Shown here: positions 39,955 to 44,934 of the stretch, one piece after another
Layout: each line of letters begins with the position of its first letter
How positions within the stretch are numbered: position 1 is the first letter of the stretch
NCBI GenBank assembly: GCA_021770825.1
Contig: JAETQD010000021.1
Coordinates: 1-44,934, forward strand
Direction: 5' to 3'
Source of the DNA: Clostridium sp.
GTDB lineage: Bacteria > Bacillota > Clostridia > Lachnospirales > Lachnospiraceae
DNA length: 44,934 bases
Translations under genes and position numbers: made by a program
Notes under the pieces: model-generated
Database searches by the model: none
What the model was told of the DNA's origin: nothing
What the model saw: only the letters and a program-made list of their open reading frames with translations

Positions 39955-40701
39955 ATGTTATTAAAAGACAAAGTAGCTGTTGTTACCGGAGGAACCCGCG
40001 GTATTGGCCTTGCCATTGTAAAAAAATATCTGGAGAACGGCGCAAAAGTGATTCTGTTCGGTTCCAGAAAAGAGACGGCGGAAAAGGCTGTGGCTTCCTT
40101 AAAGGCCGAAAATCCTTCCTGGGATGTGGACGGTATGGCTCCCGACTTAAACAATCCCGGAGAAATTGCCTCTGCCTTTTCAAAGATCGTAAAATCCTAC
40201 GGTTCTCTGGATATTCTCGTAAACAATGCCGGAATTTCCCAGAGCTCTCCGCTTTATGACTACAAGCCGGAAGAGTTTGAAAAGATCATGAACCTCAACG
40301 TGCTCTCGGTCCTTTATGCCTCCCAGGAAGCTGCAAAAATCATGAAGGAACAGGGCGGCGGTGTGATTTTAAACACCAGCTCCATGGTTTCCATCTACGG
40401 CCAGCCCTCCGGCGTGGGATATCCGGCCAGCAAGTTTGCCGTAAACGGCATCACCAAATCCCTGGCCCGGGAGCTTGGTAAGGACCATATCCGTGTAAAT
40501 GCCGTGGCTCCGGGAATCACGGAAACCGATATGGTAAAGGCTCTTCCTGATGCTGTCATCAAACCATTGATTCAGACCATTCCCTTAGGCAGAGTCGGAA
40601 AGCCCGAGGATGTGGCCAATGCCTTCCTTTTCCTGGCAAGCGACATGGCTTCCTATGTGAGCGGAACCATCCTTTCTGTGGACGGCGCTGCCAGAAGCTA
40701 A
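39955..40701 (+). CDS. Short-chain dehydrogenase/reductase
   Basis: A 248-residue classical SDR. The cofactor motif is VVTGGTRGIGLAIV (TGxxxGIG, residues 10-23), then NNAGISQSSPL, the catalytic serine in NTSSMVSIYGQPS and the YPASKFA (YxxxK) motif. The C-terminus AVAPGITETDMV and LGRVGKPEDVANAFLFLASD match FabG/BacC-like enzymes. The acidic or basic preference is not clear: R at GSRKETAEKA suggests NADP(H). Single gene with its own terminator. Substrate not determined. Confidence 0.9.
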   Translation: MLLKDKVAVVTGGTRGIGLAIVKKYLENGAKVILFGSRKETAEKAVASLKAENPSWDVDGMAPDLNNPGEIASAFSKIVKSYGSLDILVNNAGISQSSPLYDYKPEEFEKIMNLNVLSVLYASQEAAKIMKEQGGGVILNTSSMVSIYGQPSGVGYPASKFAVNGITKSLARELGKDHIRVNAVAPGITETDMVKALPDAVIKPLIQTIPLGRVGKPEDVANAFLFLASDMASYVSGTILSVDGAARS

Positions 40702-40715
40702 ACAAAATGAACTGC

Positions 40716-40757
40716 AAAAACCGCGGAAAGACCAGCTTTGGTCTCCCGCGGTTTTTC
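40716..40757 (+). terminator. SDR terminator
   Basis: AAAAACCGCGG pairs with CCGCGGTTTTT, with an inner AGACC/GGTCT stem. It lies 15 bases past the SDR stop. The T run also suits the opposite strand. Confidence 0.92.
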
Positions 40758-40827
40758 TTGAATGAGCGGCTCATTCGGGCCTTTTGGCTCCCGTCCCTTG
40801 AAGCCTGAGGCGATCTATCTAAAAGGA

Positions 40828-42477
40828 TTATTTGTTTTTGGAATAAACGTTTCTTCCTCCCACGTAGGTCTCTTCCACGTAAGTTTGATTGAGCTGCAGC
40901 GTGGGAATTTCCAGGGGATTTGCAGAAACAATCAGGAAATCTGCATATTTTCCCGGCTCGATGGAGCCCTTCTTCTCCTCCTCAAAGGAGGCATAGGCGC
41001 CGTCGATGGTAAAGCCTTTAATCATCTGCTCCACCGTAAGCTTCTGCTCCGGCATCCATCCGCCCTCGGGGTCTCCCTTGTAATCCACCCGATTGACACC
41101 CACATACATGCTGTCAAAGGGATTTAAGGAATCCACCGGACAATCGGAGGACATGGGGGTACGGATTCCCATATCGCAGAAGGTCCTGTAATTGTAGGAG
41201 GTTGCACAAAGCTCTTTTCCTACCCGGTCCTCGGCAATATGAAGGTCTGAATTCAGGCACACCGGCTCTAAGTAGGCCAGTACTTTATTGTCCTTAAACT
41301 TCTGAATCAAAGGCATATCTGTGATCTGCACATGGATGATTCCCGCTCTGGCATCTTCCTTCGGCATGGCTTTCTGAGCCTTTTCATAGCTCTCCATAAC
41401 CATGTTCATGGCTCCGTCGCCGATTCCATGGCACACAAGCTGCATTCCTCTTGTATGGGCGGTCACAATCACCTCATCCAGCTCATCCTGGGTAAACACC
41501 GGAATTCCTCTGCGGTCCGGGGCATCGTTATAAGGTCTGCTTAAGTAAGCTGTTCTTCCTCCCAGGGATCCGTCGGTCAAAAGCTTTAAGGGTCCGATCT
41601 TAAAATATCCGTCTCCTTTTCCCGTACAGTAGCCTGCATCTAAAAACTCCTTTAACCGGTCAATCTGAGGAAGGAGGCATTGTTCATAAATCCGGATGTC
41701 CAGCCGTTTTTCTGCAATCAGCTCCTCATAGGCCTTAATGACCTTTCTCCAGTCCTTATCGGAAAAGGTTTCAAAATCATCGGTCTGGGCCGAGGTCACA
41801 CCGTAAGCTGAGGCTGTTTTAATGGCTTTCACCAGCATGTCCTTGATTTCTTCCACTGTTTTTGGCGGAATCACCTTATAGATCAGATAGCGGGCCGTCT
41901 CCTTCATCATTCCTGTCAGACGTCCGTTTTCATCACGCTCAATCTCTCCGCCTTCGGGGTTCTTCGTCTCCTCGGAAATTCCTGCCACCTCCAGGGCCTT
42001 GGAATTGACCACCACCATGTGTTCGCACACACGGGTAAATACGATGGGATGCTCGGTGGAAATCTGATCTAAGTCATCTCTGGTGGGCGGACGGTTTTCC
42101 GATAAAAACACCTGGTTCCAGCCGCGGCCCGACACCCAGGTTCCTGCGGGAATCTTCCGCTCCTTAATATACGCTTTTGCCTTCTCAATCATATCTCCGA
42201 TGGAGGAAGCATCACTGCACTGGAATTTGGACAGCCCGTAGGCGTAGTTAAGCAGATGAAGGTGGCTGTCATTGAAGCCCGGGAGCACAGTTTTTCCTCC
42301 CAGATCCCGCACGGGAATTTCCTCACCATTCTCCGTCTTCCGTTTTTCCAGTTCTTTTAAAATTTCTTCGGTGGTTCCCACCATTCCGAAGGAATCTCCT
42401 TCCACCAGAAAAGCCTCAGCTGTCTCAAAGCCCTGATTTACCGTAATCACATGTCCGTTTATATATGCTGTCGTCAT
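40828..42477 (-). CDS. Amidohydrolase, YtcJ-like
   Basis: A 549-residue metal-dependent amidohydrolase of the YtcJ type (Amidohydro_3). Motifs: LGGKTVLPGFNDSHLHLLNY (HxH metal ligands), YGVTSAQTDDFET, PLKLLTDGSLGGRTAYLSRP (catalytic Lys region), MQLVCHGIGDGAMN (His) and TPMSSDCPVDSLNPFDSM (Asp). The C-terminal composite domain has GSIEPGKYADFLIVSANP. Family members hydrolyse amide or ester bonds in cytosol; substrate unknown. The start at 42477 follows GGGAGG. Beside it lies an AbgB-like amidohydrolase, so both may act on one imported compound. Confidence 0.88.
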   Translation of the reverse strand: MTTAYINGHVITVNQGFETAEAFLVEGDSFGMVGTTEEILKELEKRKTENGEEIPVRDLGGKTVLPGFNDSHLHLLNYAYGLSKFQCSDASSIGDMIEKAKAYIKERKIPAGTWVSGRGWNQVFLSENRPPTRDDLDQISTEHPIVFTRVCEHMVVVNSKALEVAGISEETKNPEGGEIERDENGRLTGMMKETARYLIYKVIPPKTVEEIKDMLVKAIKTASAYGVTSAQTDDFETFSDKDWRKVIKAYEELIAEKRLDIRIYEQCLLPQIDRLKEFLDAGYCTGKGDGYFKIGPLKLLTDGSLGGRTAYLSRPYNDAPDRRGIPVFTQDELDEVIVTAHTRGMQLVCHGIGDGAMNMVMESYEKAQKAMPKEDARAGIIHVQITDMPLIQKFKDNKVLAYLEPVCLNSDLHIAEDRVGKELCATSYNYRTFCDMGIRTPMSSDCPVDSLNPFDSMYVGVNRVDYKGDPEGGWMPEQKLTVEQMIKGFTIDGAYASFEEEKKGSIEPGKYADFLIVSANPLEIPTLQLNQTYVEETYVGGRNVYSKNK

Positions 42478-42549
42478 GTTGCGTACCTCCCTTCTGGTAT
42501 TCTTTTGAGCAACTTGCATGCCAACTTTCAAAAATCCTTTAAATTAAAG

Positions 42550-42594
42550 AAACTGCCCGATTTTTCCCGGCCTTTCCCGCGAAAAATGAGCAGT
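42550..42594 (-). terminator. Terminator between the two hydrolase genes
   Basis: AAACTGC (near 42550) pairs with GCAGTTT (near 42594), with inner ATTTTTC/GAAAAAT. T-rich sequence follows on both strands. It separates the M20 gene from the YtcJ-like gene, so the two are not one simple transcript. Confidence 0.8.
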
Positions 42595-42628
42595 TTTTTT
42601 ACCACGATGTAAAAATTTTTTTCAGCTT

Positions 42629-44029
42629 TTAATACAGGTGGGGCTTCACATCGGCCGGAATCAGGCACTCATATTTCTGACCCCGCATCCGTTTTGCAAA
42701 CTCCTCCTTTGCCTTTGCAATCCGCTCCGGATGTTCCGTTAAGGTCTTTGCCGCATCCGAAAGAACCTCGGATGCCAGCATGGCTCCCTTTAAGGCAATG
42801 GAGGACTTTCCCTGTCCGGTCCACTGCCAGCTATGGGCTCCTGCGCCGTAGCTGAAGCAGGCTGTCTCGATCTGGGCGGTGGGAAGCACCCAGCTTACAT
42901 CTCCCACATCCGTGGAGCCCGGCTCGCACGCTTCGGAATGTACCCGGTCCACAAATATATCGCAGAGCTCCGAATGTTCAATATTATCCTTCAAAGCCAT
43001 AATATCGGCAACTCCCACCGGAAGTCCTGCAAAAAGGCCTGCCGGATCAAAGGACTCCTTGAACTTCTTTGCATACTCCCTCTCCTCTTTTGTGTACTCC
43101 GGGATTCCAACCTTCAAGAAAGATTCCTTTAACACATCCTCCAGGGCAAAATTCGGAAGCACATCATAAAGGCCTTCATCAAAAATAATGTCCACGGTTG
43201 TCCCCGTGATCAGGGCAGCTCCCCTGGCCACGTCGCAGACTCTCTCATACAGCCGTTTTACCTTTTCGCCGCTGGTGGAGCGGATCAGGTATTTAACCCT
43301 GGCCTCTGCCTGCACCACATTGGGGGACTCGCCTCCGGTCTTTATGATGGCATAGTGGAGCCGTTCTGTGGGCTCGATGTGCTCTCTTAAATAGTTGGCG
43401 CCCACGTCCATGATCTCCACCGCGTCCAGGGCGCTTCTTCCCAGATGGGGAGCCGCAGCCGCATGGCTGGAAACACCGTGGAAGTCAAAGAATGCCTGGA
43501 TGCAGGCCTGGCTGGAGCCGGTGGTCACCATATGGTAATTGGCCGGATGCCAGGTTAAGGCCACATCGGCATCGTCAAAGAATCCGGCCCTGGCCAGATA
43601 TGCCTTCCCGCTTCCGCTCTCCTCTGCGGGGCAGCCCACGATCTTTACGGTTCCGGAAATGTGGTTCTCCTCCAGATATTCCTTATAAAGCAGGGCGGCG
43701 CCGATGGCTCCCGTTCCCAGAAGATGGTGGCCGCAGCCATGTCCCTGCTCCCTCTCAGGAAGAGGGGAATACTGGCAGAGATCGGCTTCCTGACTCATGC
43801 CATGGAGGGCATCGTACTCGGCCAGAAAGCAGATCACGGGGCTGCCGCTTCCGTAAACGCCCACATAGGCCGTGTCCATATCGGCAACGGGAGTCTGTAC
43901 TTCAAAGCCGTGTTCCTTTAAAAAGCCCACCATGCGCTCACAGGACTTTTTCTCCTCAAATGCTGTTTCCGAATATCCCCAGATATCGCTTAAGAGGGAA
44001 TATAACTGTTCTTCATATTCTTTTTTCAT
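42629..44029 (-). CDS. M20 amidohydrolase, AbgB-like
   Basis: A 466-residue M20D peptidase resembling AbgB/AbgA, p-aminobenzoyl-glutamate hydrolases. Metal motifs are FLAEYDAL, EREQGHGCGHHLLGTGAIGA (Cys-His-His), VGCPAEESGSGKAYLARAGF (Glu pair), ALTWHPANYHMV and, near the C-terminus, STDVGDVSWVLP with FSYGAGAHSWQWT. The dimerisation domain is at about residues 180-290 (QAFFDFHGVSSHAAAAPHLG). It probably removes an acyl or amino-benzoyl group from an amino acid conjugate. No abgT-type transporter is present here. Confidence 0.9.
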   Translation of the reverse strand: MKKEYEEQLYSLLSDIWGYSETAFEEKKSCERMVGFLKEHGFEVQTPVADMDTAYVGVYGSGSPVICFLAEYDALHGMSQEADLCQYSPLPEREQGHGCGHHLLGTGAIGAALLYKEYLEENHISGTVKIVGCPAEESGSGKAYLARAGFFDDADVALTWHPANYHMVTTGSSQACIQAFFDFHGVSSHAAAAPHLGRSALDAVEIMDVGANYLREHIEPTERLHYAIIKTGGESPNVVQAEARVKYLIRSTSGEKVKRLYERVCDVARGAALITGTTVDIIFDEGLYDVLPNFALEDVLKESFLKVGIPEYTKEEREYAKKFKESFDPAGLFAGLPVGVADIMALKDNIEHSELCDIFVDRVHSEACEPGSTDVGDVSWVLPTAQIETACFSYGAGAHSWQWTGQGKSSIALKGAMLASEVLSDAAKTLTEHPERIAKAKEEFAKRMRGQKYECLIPADVKPHLY

Positions 44030-44104
44030 GTGTTTTCCTCCATTCTTTTCCCCTTTGGGCCTGTCGGCGCTTAAGGGGACACTCTGCTTTGCAGGCTGTA
44101 TGAT

Positions 44105-44707
44105 TTACAATTCTTCGGTCCTAAAAGCCGTATATCCCTCGTAATAATAGCTGTGATCGATACCTTTCATATAAATCTCACGGCTATTGATTTCATCGGT
44201 GAGGGCGGCCTTTAGGGTATGCTTGATTTCGATATCTCTAATGGGGCTACGCTCCATTGCAAGCAGGTAATCTTCTTTATCAACCTTACTCCAATCAATC
44301 ACTTTGCCAATTTCATTTTTCAGGATATGGTCAAGCCATATACGGGTGCTGCGTCCGTTGCCCTCTCTGAACGGGTGGGCAATATTCATTTCCACATATT
44401 TTTCGATTATCTCATCAAATGTGGACTGCGGCATTTTATCAATGTTGGCAAGTGCTGCTTCCATATACATAAGCGGTGCAAAGCGAAAATTTCCCTTTGC
44501 AATATTTACGGTGCGGATTTTACCTGCAAAGTCGTAAATATCCTCAAACAGATACCTATGGATTACCTGCAATGTGGAAAATTTCCCGGCGGAAAGATGA
44601 TCCAGAATGCCTTGTTCAAACAATTCTATGGCTTTTTTCTTGCTGATGCGTTCTTCTTCACGGGCAAGGTCTGCCGGGTTATCAATTCCCAGTTTATTTT
44701 TAAGCAT
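44105..44707 (-). CDS. Fic protein, class III (C-terminal inhibitory motif)
   Basis: A 200-residue Fic AMP-transferase. The catalytic motif HPFREGNGRSTRIW gives the HxFx(D/E)GNGRxxR signature, with the flap region upstream. The last segment, HSYYYEGYTAF, matches the (S/T)xxxE(G/N) inhibitory motif of class III proteins such as Neisseria NmFic, where it blocks ATP binding; NmFic also shows an end reading GIEQSYYYEGY. Class III enzymes auto-AMPylate and can modify DNA gyrase. The start at 44707 has GAGGGAAC five bases upstream. Upstream palindromic repeats suggest a regulated or repeated promoter; no separate antitoxin gene is needed. Confidence 0.9.
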   Translation of the reverse strand: MLKNKLGIDNPADLAREEERISKKKAIELFEQGILDHLSAGKFSTLQVIHRYLFEDIYDFAGKIRTVNIAKGNFRFAPLMYMEAALANIDKMPQSTFDEIIEKYVEMNIAHPFREGNGRSTRIWLDHILKNEIGKVIDWSKVDKEDYLLAMERSPIRDIEIKHTLKAALTDEINSREIYMKGIDHSYYYEGYTAFRTEEL

Positions 44708-44732
44708 AGTGTTCCCTCACTTATTTCGTACT

Positions 44733-44934
44733 GATGTCTAACGATATTATAGCATGCCTCCGGCATGCTATGCTCCGCAGGATGCACACGATTCGCCGCG
44801 GGTATAATGTCTGACGACATTATACCATGTCTCCGACATGTTATGCTCCGCAGGATGCACACGATTCGCTTTGGAATTTATCCGCCCTCCGGTCGGACGC
44901 GAATCGGCGCAGGTATAATATCTGTCGATATTAT
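44733..44934. repeat. Tandem palindromic repeat region upstream of fic
   Basis: Two nearly identical units and a third partial one, cut by the window end. A 28-base stretch is identical at 44769-44796 and 44842-44869, a period of 73 bases. Each unit contains a hairpin (ATAGCATGCC/GGCATGCTAT at 44749-44771; CATGTC/GACATG at 44826-44840). Between them lies a perfect inverted repeat GTATAATGTC-N4-GACATTATAC (44802-44825), and 44913-44934 starts another like it. TATAAT occurs in each unit; the one at 44746-44751 on the minus strand lies 39 bases before fic. No gene seen. Confidence 0.8.

Noticed and set aside
44733-44934. CRISPR array near fic
   Set aside because: Units are contiguous palindromes with no unique spacers, and there are no cas genes in the window.

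Overview
The window looks like a chromosomal segment of a spore-forming, medium-GC Firmicute, most probably a Lachnospiraceae (Enterocloster/Lacrimispora/C. symbiosum-like). Reasons: a sporulation sigma factor (SigG), a YlmC/YmxH protein, DUF1847, DUF975, DUF6145 and a Rpn-type protein, G-rich Shine-Dalgarno sites, and tRNA genes without encoded CCA. All identifications come from reading the translations; no database was searched.

Layout. (1) 1-4.1 kb is decayed accessory DNA: a RhuM-family gene, a C-terminal scrap of a metallophosphoesterase gene, a stop-containing 5' fragment of uvrB, a DUF1016 gene cut off at the uvrB scrap, an intact metallophosphoesterase gene and a PP2C phosphatase relic. 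(2) 4.1-10.7 kb: two acetyltransferases, a structured non-coding block, the housekeeping genes ymxH-nrdR-yqeG-efp, then DUF1847, an amidohydrolase and two small membrane-protein genes. (3) 10.7-16.3 kb: a threonine aldolase / dicarboxylate-amino acid symporter / alanine-racemase-like operon, divergent from a PrpR_N-type sigma-54 activator. A consensus -24/-12 promoter lies in the intergenic region, together with two dyads that are candidate activator sites. (4) 16.3-25.5 kb: core genes coaBC-prfC-yqeY-pepV (one operon), coaX, a NifX-SlyD fusion, sigG and gpmI. (5) 25.8-27.1 kb: a Rpn-type protein that appears to lack its nuclease core, and tRNA-Pro(CGG) plus tRNA-Glu(CTC). (6) 27.2-35.4 kb: a hexonate/hexuronate operon (zinc dehydrogenase, TRAP transporter dctPQM, uxaB, uxaA) with a divergent GntR regulator, a strong sigma-A promoter and TTGTATAC-type operators. 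(7) 35.4-40.7 kb: dusB, a cell-wall-binding repeat protein, DUF6145, a HAD phosphatase, a cytidylate-kinase-like protein, a SPOR-domain amidase and an SDR oxidoreductase. (8) 40.8-44.9 kb: two hydrolases of small amides/peptides, then a class III Fic gene preceded by tandem palindromic repeats.

How genes work together. The clearest pathway is in region 6: the dehydrogenase is placed to make D-tagaturonate from L-galactonate (LgoD-like), UxaB reduces it to D-altronate, and UxaA dehydrates that to 2-keto-3-deoxygluconate, with the TRAP transporter for import. The most unusual system is region 3: a sigma-54-driven amino-acid module whose racemase-fold enzyme appears to have lost several residues that define alanine racemase.
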